A stretch of DNA of 64,000 bases from Rummeliibacillus pycnus (lineage in GTDB: Bacteria; Bacillota; Bacilli; Bacillales_A; Planococcaceae). The DNA is taken from contig NZ_KZ614145.1 of the NCBI RefSeq assembly GCF_002884495.1, forward strand, positions 2,680,423-2,744,422, given 5' to 3'. Made by a program: the position numbers and the translations under genes. This document shows, piece after piece, positions 16,893-28,233 of the stretch. The notes beneath the pieces are model-generated. The model was not told the origin of the DNA and searched no databases. It was given only the letters and a program-made list of their open reading frames with translations. Within the stretch, counting starts at the first letter, position 1; every line of letters starts with the position of its first letter.

Positions 16893-17543
16893 TTATGAAA
16901 AAATCAATTCTGGAGATATTGTAAATGTAGCTTCTGTCTTTTCTTTTACATCTTCAATCGTTACCCCTGGTTGTGTTTCTACTAGAATCATTCCGTCAAA
17001 GGTAAAGTCAAAAACTGCTAAATCAGTAATTAATCGCTGTACAACTTGTTTACCTGTAAGAGGTAATGAACATTCTTTTTTTATTTTTGACTCACCATGC
17101 TTATTTACATGCTCCATTATGACAATTACTTTTTTGGCACCATTCACAAGATCCATTGCTCCGCCCATACCTTTTACCATTTTGCCTGGAATCATCCAGT
17201 TAGCTAAATCTCCTTGCTCAGATACTTCCATACCTCCAAGAATGGCTAAATCGATATGTCCTCCACGTATCATTGCAAATGATTCTGCACTATCAAAAAA
17301 TGAAGCTCCCGGTACTGCTGTAACCGTTTCCTTACCAGCGTTGATTAAATCAGGATCTTCCATTCCTTCTAAGGGATAAGGTCCAATGCCTAGTAATCCA
17401 TTTTCTGATTGAAGCAAAACATTGAAATCGGTCGGAATTTCATTTGCAACTAGCGTTGGTATGCCAATACCAAGATTTACGTTCATACCATCTTCAACTT
17501 CCATAACGGCTCTTTTCACAATTTTACGATGTGTATCTTTCAT
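16893..17543 (-). CDS. scoB: Succinyl-CoA:3-ketoacid CoA-transferase subunit B
   Basis: Beta subunit of the CoA-transferase that activates acetoacetate with succinyl-CoA. The catalytic glutamate is in [37 protein letters not shown] and [12 protein letters not shown] are close to the B. subtilis ScoB sequence. I start at ATG 17543 (MKDTHRK), preceded by GGGGTG, rather than the in-frame GTG 17552. The product is 216 residues. It lies 26 bp after scoA. Confidence 0.93.
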   Translation of the reverse strand: MKDTHRKIVKRAVMEVEDGMNVNLGIGIPTLVANEIPTDFNVLLQSENGLLGIGPYPLEGMEDPDLINAGKETVTAVPGASFFDSAESFAMIRGGHIDLAILGGMEVSEQGDLANWMIPGKMVKGMGGAMDLVNGAKKVIVIMEHVNKHGESKIKKECSLPLTGKQVVQRLITDLAVFDFTFDGMILVETQPGVTIEDVKEKTEATFTISPELIFS

Positions 17544-17569
17544 TTCTGACACCCCATTCTATAGATATA

Positions 17570-18271
17570 TTAAGCTTTTACAACTGTGAGTTTCTCAATT
17601 CTTTTTTGATAATCCGTTCCAAGTAATAGTCGTTGCACATAAATCCCTGGTAAATGAATTTCATCAGGATCTAATTCACCAGGTTCAACAATTTCTTCTA
17701 CTTCAGCGATCGTTATGTTCCCTGCCATAGCTGCAATTGGATTAAAATTACGTGCAGTTTTTCGGAATACTAAGTTCCCCAGTGTATCTGCTTTCCAAGC
17801 CTTTACAAGTGCGTAATCTCCTACGATCCCACGTTCTAGAAGATATGTTTTCCCATCAAAATCTTTTGTTTCTTTTCCTTCCGCAATTGGAGTACCAACG
17901 CCTGTTGCAGTATAGAAACCTGGAATTCCTGCTCCACCAGCACGAATCCTCTCTGCAAGAGTACCTTGTGGAACTAACTCGACTTCTAATTCGCCACTCA
18001 AAAATTGTTGTTCAAATGTTTTATTTTCACCTACATATGAAGCAATCATTTTCTTAATTTGATGATTTGCTAACAATAATCCCAATCCCCAATCATCAAC
18101 TCCACAATTATTGCTGACAATGGTCAAATCTTTTGTTCCTTGTTCTTTAAGTGCTTGTATAGAATATTCAGGAATTCCTGAAAGTCCGAATCCCCCAACG
18201 ATTATAGTAGAGCCATCTTCAATATCAGAAACCGCTTCCAAAAATGAATTCATCACTTTACTTTTTTTCAT
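17570..18271 (-). CDS. scoA: Succinyl-CoA:3-ketoacid CoA-transferase subunit A
   Basis: Alpha subunit, 233 residues, with the nucleotide-binding loop [13 protein letters not shown] near residues 21-33 and the family stretch [19 protein letters not shown]. It forms the heteromeric enzyme with ScoB. It is the first gene of the catabolic operon, divergent from the LysR regulator. ATG 18271 follows AAAGGGGTAATCAT. Confidence 0.93.
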   Translation of the reverse strand: MKKSKVMNSFLEAVSDIEDGSTIIVGGFGLSGIPEYSIQALKEQGTKDLTIVSNNCGVDDWGLGLLLANHQIKKMIASYVGENKTFEQQFLSGELEVELVPQGTLAERIRAGGAGIPGFYTATGVGTPIAEGKETKDFDGKTYLLERGIVGDYALVKAWKADTLGNLVFRKTARNFNPIAAMAGNITIAEVEEIVEPGELDPDEIHLPGIYVQRLLLGTDYQKRIEKLTVVKA

Positions 18272-18337
18272 ATGATTACCCCTTTGCTATGTTGCTAAGA
18301 TTCTGATTACTATATAAATTAGTTTACAATTCGTTTG

Positions 18338-18358
18338 TTTATAAGTAAAATTCATAAA
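18338..18358. promoter_or_regulatory. Candidate LysR-binding box
   Basis: TTTAT-N11-ATAAA is a perfect 5-bp dyad of the T-N11-A type. It is centred between scoA and the divergent regulator, where LysR proteins usually bind to control both directions. Confidence 0.5.
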
Positions 18359-18403
18359 TAGAATAAATAACATGAATATAGAGAATAAATGGGGAGAGGA
18401 ATA

Positions 18404-19303
18404 ATGAATTTACGTGAAATACTTTTATTTATGGAGGTAGCAGATCAACAAAGTTTTACAAAAGCTGCGGAGCATACTTACTTATCTCAGCCGTCACTCA
18501 GTAAAGTTGTGAAAAAGCTGGAAGAGGAATTACAAGTTGAACTATTTGATCGCTCTACAAGACACCTTCACCTTACAGATGCCGGTAAAATCGTCTATCA
18601 ACAAGGCCAAAAATCTTTAGAGTCCCTCTCCGAACTTAAGGTATTATTAGATGAGCTTAGGAATGTGAAAACAGGAAAAATAAAAATAGGCATTCCGCCA
18701 TTAGTAGGGACGCTTGTCTTCCCTGATATGGCACTAAAGTTTCATGCAAAATATCCAAAAGTTTTGCTCCAACTTGTTGAATTAGGAGCCAAACGGATTG
18801 TCCCTCTAGTAGAAGATAACAAAGTTGATTTAGGGATTTGTGTACTACCAGTAGACGAGGAAAAACTTAACGTATATCCGTTTATTTCAGATGAATTTGT
18901 CGTGTTTATTTATGATGACCATCCACTTGCAGCAAGAGAATTCTTATCTATAAGTGAATTAAAACATGAAAATTTCATCTTATTTTCAAATGATTTTACG
19001 TTACATGATTCAGTTATAAATGCTTGTAAAGAAAATGGATTTGAACCAAACGTTTCATACGAAACCTCTCAATGGGATTTAATCACGGAACTGATCGCTG
19101 CTAAAATGGGCATTGCTCTATTGCCAAAGTCAATCTTTTATAAACAAAATCATCCTAATGTTAAAATGATTCCTATTAAAGGTTCTGTTTTTCTCTGGAG
19201 ACTTGGCATTATCACTAAAAAAAATGCCTATCACTCTTTTGCAACAAGAGAATTACTTAAAATGCTCATAGGAAATCCAAATGATCAAAAGACTATGGAA
19301 TAA
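18404..19303 (+). CDS. LysR-family regulator of the ketone-body operon
   Basis: A 299-residue LysR protein. The winged helix is at residues 1-60 (FMEVADQQSFTKAAEHTYLS, then SQPSLSKVVKKLEEEL), followed by the effector domain from about residue 90 (KIKIGIPPLVGTLVFPDMAL). I choose ATG 18404 because GGGGAGAGGA lies immediately upstream; the ATG at 18389 is inside the leader and lacks a site. Divergent placement from scoA makes it the likely activator. Its coinducer could be a ketone body or CoA ester, which is inference. Confidence 0.9.
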   Translation: MNLREILLFMEVADQQSFTKAAEHTYLSQPSLSKVVKKLEEELQVELFDRSTRHLHLTDAGKIVYQQGQKSLESLSELKVLLDELRNVKTGKIKIGIPPLVGTLVFPDMALKFHAKYPKVLLQLVELGAKRIVPLVEDNKVDLGICVLPVDEEKLNVYPFISDEFVVFIYDDHPLAAREFLSISELKHENFILFSNDFTLHDSVINACKENGFEPNVSYETSQWDLITELIAAKMGIALLPKSIFYKQNHPNVKMIPIKGSVFLWRLGIITKKNAYHSFATRELLKMLIGNPNDQKTME

Positions 19304-19304
19304 G

Positions 19305-19339
19305 AAAAAGACAGCTATCGAATAGATAGCTGTCTTTTT
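19305..19339. terminator. Bidirectional terminator
   Basis: AAAAAGACAGCTATC (19305-19319) pairs with GATAGCTGTCTTTTT (19325-19339). It separates the convergent LysR and hemolysin III-like genes. Confidence 0.9.
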
Positions 19340-19353
19340 GATTCCAATAACAT

Positions 19354-19998
19354 TTAAATATAAAAATATATACTTGCAAACATTGCTGCACATCCACCCA
19401 TAACAAAAACATGCCAGATTGCATGATTATAGGGAATCTGTTTATTCTTATAAAAATAAGTACCTGCTGTGTAAATAACACCACCAAGCAATAGTACTAA
19501 AAAGCCATTCCCAGAAATATGTGATACTAATGGCTTGTAGACAAAAATAATAAGCCACCCCATACCGATATAAACAATTAAAGATAGCGTTTTGAATCTG
19601 TAAACAAAGAACATCTTCATAACAATACCAATAAGCGTTAAAATCCACTCAATCCAGAAAATAGTCCAACCTGTTTGACCACCAACTGCAACAAGTGCAA
19701 TAGGTGTGTAAGTACCCGCAATTAAAAAGAAAATGGAACAATGATCTAACTTTTTGAAAAAGCTTTTATGCGTTGGAACACTATGATAGAGTGTTGAGCT
19801 TAAAAATAATAACATCATCGATACACCAAACACAATGTAACTAAATAATTCAATTTTCGATCCAGATACCTTTTGAACGAGTAAGATTAATCCAGGAATT
19901 GTTATCAGGAAAGCCACTCCATGAGTTAGTGCATTCCAAAATTCTTCCCTTTTACTGTAGCCACTCTCTATATTTACAGTATGTGCCACTATCATCAC
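19354..19998 (-). CDS. Hemolysin III/TrhA family membrane protein (PAQR-like)
   Basis: A 214-residue protein with seven predicted helices. Family marks are FWNALTHGVAFLITIPGLI, SSTLYHSVP, KLDHCSIFFLIAGTYTPIAL and NHAIWHVFVMGG, which carry the conserved His and Asp residues of the PAQR metal site. Bacterial members, such as B. subtilis YplQ, affect membrane fluidity homeostasis rather than lysis. It is a single gene. The product begins with two methionines; the precise start is uncertain by one codon. Confidence 0.88.
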   Translation of the reverse strand: MMIVAHTVNIESGYSKREEFWNALTHGVAFLITIPGLILLVQKVSGSKIELFSYIVFGVSMMLLFLSSTLYHSVPTHKSFFKKLDHCSIFFLIAGTYTPIALVAVGGQTGWTIFWIEWILTLIGIVMKMFFVYRFKTLSLIVYIGMGWLIIFVYKPLVSHISGNGFLVLLLGGVIYTAGTYFYKNKQIPYNHAIWHVFVMGGCAAMFASIYFYI

Positions 19999-20162
19999 TT
20001 CTTTCTATTCCTATTATTCAATATTTTGGATGATAGACATAGTACACTGTGTCATAGAAATAATATGACAAATATAATAGGTTTTAACTATATGAATACT
20101 AATCTACAAAATAGGTAATTCGTTAACGAAAGACTAACCACCTATATGATTTTTTTATTGCA

Positions 20163-21782
20163 TTATTTTACCATAATTGCTTCCCAGACCTTTTGACCAT
20201 CCATTAATGTGAGAACTACTTTTGCCTCTAAAATTTCCTCTTTTGGACATGTGAATAAATCTCGATCTAATACAATAATATCTGCAAATTTTCCTACTTC
20301 TAATGTACCAAGCTCTTGCTCACGAAATACGCTAAAAGCAGGTACTTGTGTATATGCTTTTAGTGCCTGTGCAAGTGATACTTTTTCTTGTTCATTCCAA
20401 GTGTCTTCTAACGTAATATCCATTCTTGTTACTGCATGATAAATCTCTAGCATTGGATCAAGGGGAACGATTGGATAATCACTACTGTAAGAAACAATGG
20501 CTCCAGAGTCAATTAATGATTTGTTCGGATAAATATATGGATGTTTTTCTTTACTAACACGAGTTGTATGGCTTTCACGTGGCATTAATGCCATATGATA
20601 TGGTTGAATAGATGGCATTACACCAAGCTCTTTGAAACGTGGAATATCAATCGGCGATATAATTTCAATATGTTCTAATGAATGGCGCGCATCTCGTTTT
20701 CCATTAATTTGCTGGGCTTTCTCGTATAAATCTAAACCTAAGCGAACTGCACCATCTCCGATTGTATGAAAGCGAATTGCAAAACCTTCATGATCTGCTT
20801 CCATCACCCATTTTTCAAGAGTTTCTATTGGATAAGCCACTTCTCCAACAGAATCGGGCTTATCTAAATACGGATCAAGCATATATGCTGTATGGCCAGT
20901 CACTACGCCATCTATAAACTGTTTCAATCCACCTAACTGTAGTCTTTCAGAATTGAATAGCTTACGTAGTTCACGAGCTTTTACCATATCACCATTTAAT
21001 GGCGGATAAACATGTAATCTTGTTGTTAAACGCTGTTCTTCATCTAATTCTTTATAAATGTCATATTGCTGCAATCGTTCATGTGCACGACTTGCATACA
21101 AATCATTAACAGATGTAATGCCAAGCTTAGCTGATTTCTTTAAGAAGCTTTCAACCATTTCTTTAAACGTGTCTTTTGAAAAATCATAGGCTAAATCTGT
21201 TGCCATTGATATAGCTGTCTCAATTAAAATGCCAGTAGGTTCACCATTTTCATCTTTTACGATAATTCCGTAATCAGGATTTTCTGTATCTTTTGTGATG
21301 TTAGCAAGCTCCAAAGCTTTCGTATTTACCCAACCATAATGCCCTTCTGCATGTAATAAGACAATAGGGCGATCTTTCAATACTACATCTAATTGTTCAC
21401 GAGTCGGAAACGACGTGTCACCCCAAGCGGTATGATCCCAGCCTGTTCCGATAATCCAATCTCTTGTTGTTTGTGTCTTCGCATAATCTACTACCATTTG
21501 CACCGCTTCATTAGCAGTAGTAGCATTAAATAGAGACACTGACTTTGTACTAAAGACACTACCAAGCATAATATGCATATGTGCATCATGAAAGCCTGGC
21601 ATAACCAATTTATCCCCCACTTCAATCACTTCTGTAGAATTCCCTTGCCATCTTGCAATATTCTCCCAACAATCAACAGCTACAATTCGATTATCTTGAA
21701 TAGCAATTGCTAATTTTTGTGGTTCATTTGCTAGTCCAGTGAAAATACGATTTCCTTTAATAATAGTTGTTGCTACAGTCAT
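20163..21782 (-). CDS. Amidohydrolase family 3 protein (YtcJ-like)
   Basis: A 539-residue metal-dependent hydrolase of the amidohydrolase-3 group. The metal-binding HxH is in MPGFHDAHMHIMLGS (near residue 68). A further His is in LLHAEGHYGWVNTKAL, with C-terminal SYSSDYPIVPLDPMLEI and the closing GKFADIIVLDRDLF typical of the superfamily. Relatives hydrolyse N-substituted amides such as formamides. It is in an operon 16 bp behind an APC permease, driven by a sigma-54 promoter that belongs to the putrescine regulon. A role in releasing an amine from an acylated form is plausible but inferred. Confidence 0.82.
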   Translation of the reverse strand: MTVATTIIKGNRIFTGLANEPQKLAIAIQDNRIVAVDCWENIARWQGNSTEVIEVGDKLVMPGFHDAHMHIMLGSVFSTKSVSLFNATTANEAVQMVVDYAKTQTTRDWIIGTGWDHTAWGDTSFPTREQLDVVLKDRPIVLLHAEGHYGWVNTKALELANITKDTENPDYGIIVKDENGEPTGILIETAISMATDLAYDFSKDTFKEMVESFLKKSAKLGITSVNDLYASRAHERLQQYDIYKELDEEQRLTTRLHVYPPLNGDMVKARELRKLFNSERLQLGGLKQFIDGVVTGHTAYMLDPYLDKPDSVGEVAYPIETLEKWVMEADHEGFAIRFHTIGDGAVRLGLDLYEKAQQINGKRDARHSLEHIEIISPIDIPRFKELGVMPSIQPYHMALMPRESHTTRVSKEKHPYIYPNKSLIDSGAIVSYSSDYPIVPLDPMLEIYHAVTRMDITLEDTWNEQEKVSLAQALKAYTQVPAFSVFREQELGTLEVGKFADIIVLDRDLFTCPKEEILEAKVVLTLMDGQKVWEAIMVK

Positions 21783-21798
21783 TTTACATCCCCCTTTG

Positions 21799-23136
21799 CT
21801 ATAATTGTGCTTGTCCTGACAAATCGATTTCTGGTGGAGCCTTCTTGAAGCCTTTTGTCAAAACCAACATATAAATAACACCGCAAGCAAACCAAATACT
21901 TCCTAAAATAATTGAATGCCGATCCAAATTAATCAATAACCAAATATCTAATAGTGCTCCTATTAGTGGAATAATTAAGTATAAAAATATGCCTTTTATA
22001 GACCTTTTCTTACCTTTTACAAAGTAATAAGCAATGACGGATAAATTTACACATGTGAATGCTAAAAAGGCACCAAAGTTAATAAATGATGCAACTAGAG
22101 TCAAACTAAGTACGAGTGCTAATAATGAAAAAGCGCTAATTAATAAAATGTTATTAACAGGCGTATCATATTTCTTATGAAGCTTACCGAAAAAATTACT
22201 CGGCAACTGGCCATCACGCCCCATCGCAAACAACACACGTGATGCACTCGCCTGTGATGACATAGCAGAACCAAAAGCGGTAAATCCGTAAACAGCTAAA
22301 AAGAAGGAAGTGAATGTTTTACCGCCTACAAGTTTAATAATGTCATTTGCCGCAGCATCTGCATTTGTAAATGTGTTGTAATCTGGCCAAACATTATGAG
22401 CAAAATAGGAAACAGCAATAAAGACAAGCCCTCCCATAAATACAATCGAATAGACAGCACGTGGAATGGTTTTTTGTGGATTAATTGTCTCCTCTGCAAA
22501 TGTTGTCGCAGAATCAAAGCCTAAAAAAGAAAAGCATAATAATGCTGCCCCTGCAACCACATATGAAAATGGTTGGCCTGTATTATAGAAAGCATCAAAG
22601 TTCCAAATACTCCCCGTTCCTGTCCCTGCATTAATTTCCTGAATTGATAGCGCAATAAAAATAACAATAAACAAAAGCGATACACCTGTTAACAAAATAT
22701 TCGCCTTTGTTGCCATCTGCACTCCAAGTACATTAACAACTGTTACAAGGATTAATAATCCTAATACCCAAACGTATGGAGGAATTGATGGAAAGGTAGC
22801 CGAAAAGAAAATGCTAAATAATAGATAATTTACCATCGGTATAAACAAATAGTCCATTAAAATAGACCAACCGACTAAAAAACCTAAATATGGATTAATG
22901 GCTTTTTGCGTATAAGCATAAGCAGAACCGGCAGACGGAATTGCCTTTGCCATCTGACCATAGCTATATGCTGTAAACAACATCACCACAAGTGCCAAGA
23001 CATATGCTCCTGGTACCATGCCATGTGAAATTTCAGCAGCAATACCATACGTACTAAAAACTGTCGCTAATGCCATAAACGAAAAACCAAACAATACAAC
23101 AGGGACTAATGTTAATGTTCTCTTCATTTCTTTCAT
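21799..23136 (-). CDS. APC-family amine/amino acid permease
   Basis: A 445-residue, 12-helix transporter of the APC superfamily. The family pattern includes AIPSAGSAYAYTQKAINPYLGF and [28 protein letters not shown]. It is clearly paralogous to the PuuP-like protein encoded divergently at 23392, although the N-terminus differs. It precedes the amidohydrolase gene in the same operon and has its own sigma-54 promoter, so it probably imports that enzyme's substrate or a polyamine. ATG 23136 follows AGGGAGGTATTTT. Confidence 0.85.
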   Translation of the reverse strand: MKEMKRTLTLVPVVLFGFSFMALATVFSTYGIAAEISHGMVPGAYVLALVVMLFTAYSYGQMAKAIPSAGSAYAYTQKAINPYLGFLVGWSILMDYLFIPMVNYLLFSIFFSATFPSIPPYVWVLGLLILVTVVNVLGVQMATKANILLTGVSLLFIVIFIALSIQEINAGTGTGSIWNFDAFYNTGQPFSYVVAGAALLCFSFLGFDSATTFAEETINPQKTIPRAVYSIVFMGGLVFIAVSYFAHNVWPDYNTFTNADAAANDIIKLVGGKTFTSFFLAVYGFTAFGSAMSSQASASRVLFAMGRDGQLPSNFFGKLHKKYDTPVNNILLISAFSLLALVLSLTLVASFINFGAFLAFTCVNLSVIAYYFVKGKKRSIKGIFLYLIIPLIGALLDIWLLINLDRHSIILGSIWFACGVIYMLVLTKGFKKAPPEIDLSGQAQL

Positions 23137-23178
23137 AAAATACCTCCCTATTAATAGATTTTACTTTGTGTATATACA

Positions 23179-23196
23179 TGCATAATTCATGCCAAA
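23179..23196 (-). promoter_or_regulatory. Sigma-54 promoter of the APC permease-amidohydrolase operon
   Basis: The minus strand reads TTTGGCATGAATTATGCA. GG (23193-23192) and GC (23181-23180) are separated by exactly 10 bp, as the -24/-12 consensus requires. Confidence 0.8.
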
Positions 23197-23254
23197 TAAA
23201 TACATTATTATCTTCATCTTTCTATTCAAGTGAATAATGCAGTTTTGAATTTTC

Positions 23255-23270
23255 TATGCTTATTTGCATA
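23255..23270. promoter_or_regulatory. Shared upstream activator site
   Basis: TATGC-N6-GCATA lies between two divergent sigma-54 promoters, about 60-80 bp from each. The same dyad (TTATGC-N6-GCATAA) occurs upstream of the third sigma-54 promoter at 28234-28251. Confidence 0.65.
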
Positions 23271-23334
23271 AAAATTTGCTAGAAAGTAAATCTATTTTTA
23301 TACAATTCTTCTTTTCAAAATGCTTTTCTTATTT

Positions 23335-23352
23335 TTGGCACAATTTATGCAC
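23335..23352 (+). promoter_or_regulatory. Sigma-54 promoter of the PuuP-like gene
   Basis: TTGGCACAATTTATGCAC has GG at 23337-23338 and GC at 23349-23350, 10 bp apart. It lies 40 bp before the ATG. Confidence 0.85.
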
Positions 23353-23391
23353 ATGAAAAGTAAAGGGGAATTTTAGAAGGGGGAATGATAG

Positions 23392-24765
23392 ATGGAAAAT
23401 GTTTCTACATTAAGAAGATCACTTAAATTATGGCAAATTGTAATGATTGGACTTGCTTATATGACGCCCATGGTTGTATTTGATACGTTTGGGATCGTAT
23501 CACATGTGACAGATGGACATGTTCCAACTTCTTATGTCATTGCTTTAGTTGGCATGTTACTCACCGCCTCAAGTTATGGCAAACTTGTTCGTATCTTTCC
23601 AACAGCAGGATCCGCTTATACCTATACGCAAAAAGCACTGAGTCGGAGACTGGGTTTTTTAATTGGTTGGGCATCATTACTTGATTACTTATTTTTACCT
23701 ATGGTGAATGCGTTATTGACGCAAATATATTTGACTGCTTTATTTCCAGAAGTCCCATCATGGATATGGGTTGTATTATTCGTCGCACTAGTGACGTATT
23801 TAAATTTACGAAGTGTTAACTTGCTTGCCAATTTCAATGCAGTTTTCGTATTCATACAAATAGCAATGATGATTGTCTTTGTTATTCTTGTTGTTCGTGG
23901 CCTTCAAACAGGAGAAGGAACGGGAACGGTCTTCTCACTTCAGCCATTTATATCTGAAGATATGAATATGGGGCATATTATTACAGGTGCAACAATCTTA
24001 TGTTTCTCATTTCTTGGATTTGATGCAGTCACAACATTAGCAGAAGAAACACCTAATCCTAAAAAAACAATTCCAAAAGCCATTCTTTATACGGCTTTAT
24101 GGGGTGGCGTGATTTTCATTACTGCTTCATTTTTTATACAATTATTTTTCCCAGATGTCTCACGTTTTCACAATCCAGATGCTGCTTTACCTGAAATTGC
24201 ACTTTATGTAGGTGGAAAACTATTTCAGACTATTTTCTTGTGTACAACATTTGTTAACACACTTGCTTCTGGTATGGCATCGCATGCAAGCGTGTCACGG
24301 TTACTTTATGTAATGGGACGAGATCAGGTTTTCCCTGAAAAGTGGTTTGGCTTTATCCATCCAAAGTGGAAAACGCCATCTATTAATGTATTAATTGTGG
24401 GAGCAATATCGCTGTCTGCTATTTTCTTTGATTTGGTAACAGCCACTTCACTTATTAATTTTGGCGCATTAATGGCATTCACATCTGTTAACCTTTGTGT
24501 TATTAGTCATTTTGTTATTCGTGAAAAAAAGCATCGTACAGTAAAAGGTTTCTTCAATTATTTAGTAATACCGGTGCTAGGTGCCCTGTCTGTTGGTATT
24601 CTTTGGGCCAATATTGAAAAAAGTTCACTCATTATGGGCGTCATTTGGCTCTCAATTGGGTTCATTTACTTACTTTATTTAACAAAGGCATTCCGCAAAG
24701 CACCACCTCAATTTAAAGAAGAAGATTTAGTAAACGAGTTACCTGAAATGCAAATTACGAGTTAA
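23392..24765 (+). CDS. Putrescine importer (PuuP-like APC permease)
   Basis: A 457-residue, 12-helix permease. It resembles E. coli PuuP along its length as I recall that sequence: [51 protein letters not shown], and [20 protein letters not shown], then [20 protein letters not shown]. PuuP is a proton-coupled putrescine transporter. Sigma-54 control shared with the PatA/aldehyde dehydrogenase operon supports the same substrate here. ATG 23392 has AGAAGGGGGAATGATAG ahead. Confidence 0.87.
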   Translation: MENVSTLRRSLKLWQIVMIGLAYMTPMVVFDTFGIVSHVTDGHVPTSYVIALVGMLLTASSYGKLVRIFPTAGSAYTYTQKALSRRLGFLIGWASLLDYLFLPMVNALLTQIYLTALFPEVPSWIWVVLFVALVTYLNLRSVNLLANFNAVFVFIQIAMMIVFVILVVRGLQTGEGTGTVFSLQPFISEDMNMGHIITGATILCFSFLGFDAVTTLAEETPNPKKTIPKAILYTALWGGVIFITASFFIQLFFPDVSRFHNPDAALPEIALYVGGKLFQTIFLCTTFVNTLASGMASHASVSRLLYVMGRDQVFPEKWFGFIHPKWKTPSINVLIVGAISLSAIFFDLVTATSLINFGALMAFTSVNLCVISHFVIREKKHRTVKGFFNYLVIPVLGALSVGILWANIEKSSLIMGVIWLSIGFIYLLYLTKAFRKAPPQFKEEDLVNELPEMQITS

Positions 24766-24813
24766 TCGAAGGGCTTATCTAAAGAAAAAGTGATAACTAT
24801 TTGCATAAACTAA

Positions 24814-24854
24814 ACAAACCGCATGAGCGAGCAAAGCTGGCTCATGCGGTTTGT
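24814..24854 (+). terminator. Strong hairpin downstream of the PuuP-like gene
   Basis: ACAAACCGCATGAGC (24814-24828) pairs perfectly with GCTCATGCGGTTTGT (24840-24854). The trailing T-run is weak, so termination may be partial or factor-assisted. Confidence 0.65.
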
Positions 24855-25182
24855 ACGTTTAGCATGGATATCTAGTAGAAAAGATTTTACTATGATTATC
24901 CAGTTTTCCCCTTTAAAAAAATAGAACATTAACCGATATCTGCTATGGATTTGTTTGCTTTCCTGAGGGCGAGCGCTGAGCTATTTCGGACAACAGGATG
25001 TGGTGTCTTAGACTCCGTTCCTTAAGATGTTGAAGAGTCTCAACTGCATACTTTTCCCGTGAAAATCGAGCAATCCTCCACTATAATCAGTAAACAATGA
25101 GACACAGACACCTTGAGAGTAAGATTGCAGAAGAGAATATTCCTAATTAACACGCTTGAGATTTTACCTTAAAACAGCTAAC

Positions 25183-25221
25183 AGGGAGGCATTTCTCGAT
25201 AGTATCAAGAAATGCCTCCCT
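25183..25221 (-). terminator. Terminator of the putrescine degradation operon
   Basis: AGGGAGGCATTTCT pairs with AGAAATGCCTCCCT around a 10-base loop. It lies 28 bp past the PatA stop. Confidence 0.75.
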
Positions 25222-25249
25222 AGCTATTCAGTATCATAAGGAACTTACA

Positions 25250-26626
<1,377 letters not shown>

Positions 26627-28120
26627 TTATTTTTCAAACCATTGCACTGGTTCTACTTGTAAATTGATATTAATTTGTTTAATTTCTTGGAATTCATCGA
26701 AACCGTAAGTACCTAAGCTACGCCCGATACCACTTTCTTTATAGCCACCCCATGGTGCTTCATTATAAGTTGGATGATATGAATTAATCCAAGTAATACC
26801 TGAACGTAATTTTTTAATAACGCGCAATGCTTTTGTACCATCATTTGAGAAGACTGCCCCTGCCAAACCATATTTCGTACCATTAGCTAATTGAATGGCT
26901 TCTTCTTCCGTTCTGAATTTTTGGATGACTGCAACAGGCCCAAAAATTTCTTCCTGTACAATTCGCATGTTTTGGTCTACATCTACGAAGGCTGTCGGTT
27001 CAACAAAATAGCCCTTATCATAGCCATTTTCTGTAATGCGATTACCGCCACAGATAACACGAGCACCTTCTTCTTTACCAATTTCGATATAGTTTAGTAC
27101 TTTCTCAAGATGTTGTTGGCTTACTAATGGACCCATTTCTGTCCCTTCTGCTAAACCCGAGCCTACTTTTATCTGTTTTGCCCTCTCTGCAAAACGATTA
27201 ACAAAACGTTCATAAATACTTTCTTCTACTAAAATACGAGAACCCGCAGAACATACTTGCCCAGCGCCGCAGTAGATACCAAATAGTGCAAAATCTACTG
27301 CTACTTCAAAGTCAGCGTCTGCAAAAATAATATTTGGAGACTTTCCACCAAGTTCAAGCGATACTTTTTTCATTGTATCTGCTGCCTTTTTCATAATATG
27401 TTTCCCTGTTTTCGTACCACCCGTGAACGAAATCATATCAACATCAGGACTTTCTGTAATTGCATCGCCTACAATATTGCCAGCACCCATAACCATATTT
27501 GCTACACCTTTTGGTAAGCCAGCCTCCTCAAAAATTTCGAATAACTTTGTTGGAGTAATTGGTGTTACTTCGGACGGTTTAAACACAACAGTATTCCCTG
27601 CAGCTAAAGCGGGTGCAAGTTTCCAAACACTCATTAATAATGGGAAGTTCCAAGGAACGATTAAACCACAAACCCCCACTGGTTCACGAACAACCATAGC
27701 TTGCATTGGGTCTGCAACATGGTATGTCTCGCCATCTGGCTTTGTCACGATACCAGCATAATAACGGAAACAGGCAGCTGCATCTGCTATATCAGCTTCT
27801 GCTTCACGTAAAGGCTTACCATTATCCAATGTTTCAAGGCGTGCTAATTCCTCAGCATGTTCGTCAATTTTATCTGCTACTTTTAATAAAAAATTTGCTC
27901 TTTCTGTTGCTGGTACTTCTGACCAAACACCCGTATCAAATGCATTACGTGCTGCTTGTATCGCCTTTTTGGCATCTTCTACTGTTCCTTCAGATGCTCG
28001 TGCAATTTCCTCACCAGTTGCTGGATTGATGACTGAACGCATGTCATTATTTGAAGACTTTGTCCATTGACCATCGATATACATATTCAGTTCAAGTGTA
28101 TCTACTTTTACTTCTACCAT
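26627..28120 (-). CDS. Aldehyde dehydrogenase, probable 4-aminobutyraldehyde dehydrogenase
   Basis: A 497-residue NAD(P)-dependent aldehyde dehydrogenase. It has VPWNFPLLM, FTGGTKTGKHIM, the general base Glu in VSLELGGKSPN, the nucleophile Cys in CGAGQVCSAGSRI and the C-terminal WGGYKESGIGRSLG. The pattern fits the betaine/gamma-aminobutyraldehyde (PatD, PuuC) branch. Sharing an operon with PatA indicates oxidation of 4-aminobutanal to GABA. ATG 28120 follows AAAGGAGGAACAACAT. Confidence 0.9.
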   Translation of the reverse strand: MVEVKVDTLELNMYIDGQWTKSSNNDMRSVINPATGEEIARASEGTVEDAKKAIQAARNAFDTGVWSEVPATERANFLLKVADKIDEHAEELARLETLDNGKPLREAEADIADAAACFRYYAGIVTKPDGETYHVADPMQAMVVREPVGVCGLIVPWNFPLLMSVWKLAPALAAGNTVVFKPSEVTPITPTKLFEIFEEAGLPKGVANMVMGAGNIVGDAITESPDVDMISFTGGTKTGKHIMKKAADTMKKVSLELGGKSPNIIFADADFEVAVDFALFGIYCGAGQVCSAGSRILVEESIYERFVNRFAERAKQIKVGSGLAEGTEMGPLVSQQHLEKVLNYIEIGKEEGARVICGGNRITENGYDKGYFVEPTAFVDVDQNMRIVQEEIFGPVAVIQKFRTEEEAIQLANGTKYGLAGAVFSNDGTKALRVIKKLRSGITWINSYHPTYNEAPWGGYKESGIGRSLGTYGFDEFQEIKQININLQVEPVQWFEK

Positions 28121-28156
28121 ATGTTGTTCCTCCTTTAACCGTTGTCAATTTATATA

Positions 28157-28174
28157 AAGCAAGAATCATGCCAA
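28157..28174 (-). promoter_or_regulatory. Sigma-54 promoter of the aldehyde dehydrogenase-patA operon
   Basis: The minus strand reads GTTGGCATGATTCTTGCTTT, nearly ideal. GG (28172-28171) and GC (28160-28159) are 10 bp apart. Confidence 0.88.
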
Positions 28175-28233
28175 CTTTAAAACTAGGTATCTATCTATAT
28201 TTTAAAAATCTTTTTATTCAATTAAGCATACAA

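Larger units (their letters stand above)
24766..25249. other. Intergenic region between convergent units
   Basis: This 484-bp gap holds the strong hairpin at 24814-24854 and the terminator at 25183-25221. I see no open frame with a ribosome binding site and no recognisable RNA between them. Confidence 0.6.

Noticed and set aside
20119..20130. Perfect palindrome TTCGTTAACGAA after the amidohydrolase gene
   Set aside because: It lies downstream of a gene and not near a promoter. It may be part of a weak terminator, but no T-run supports that.
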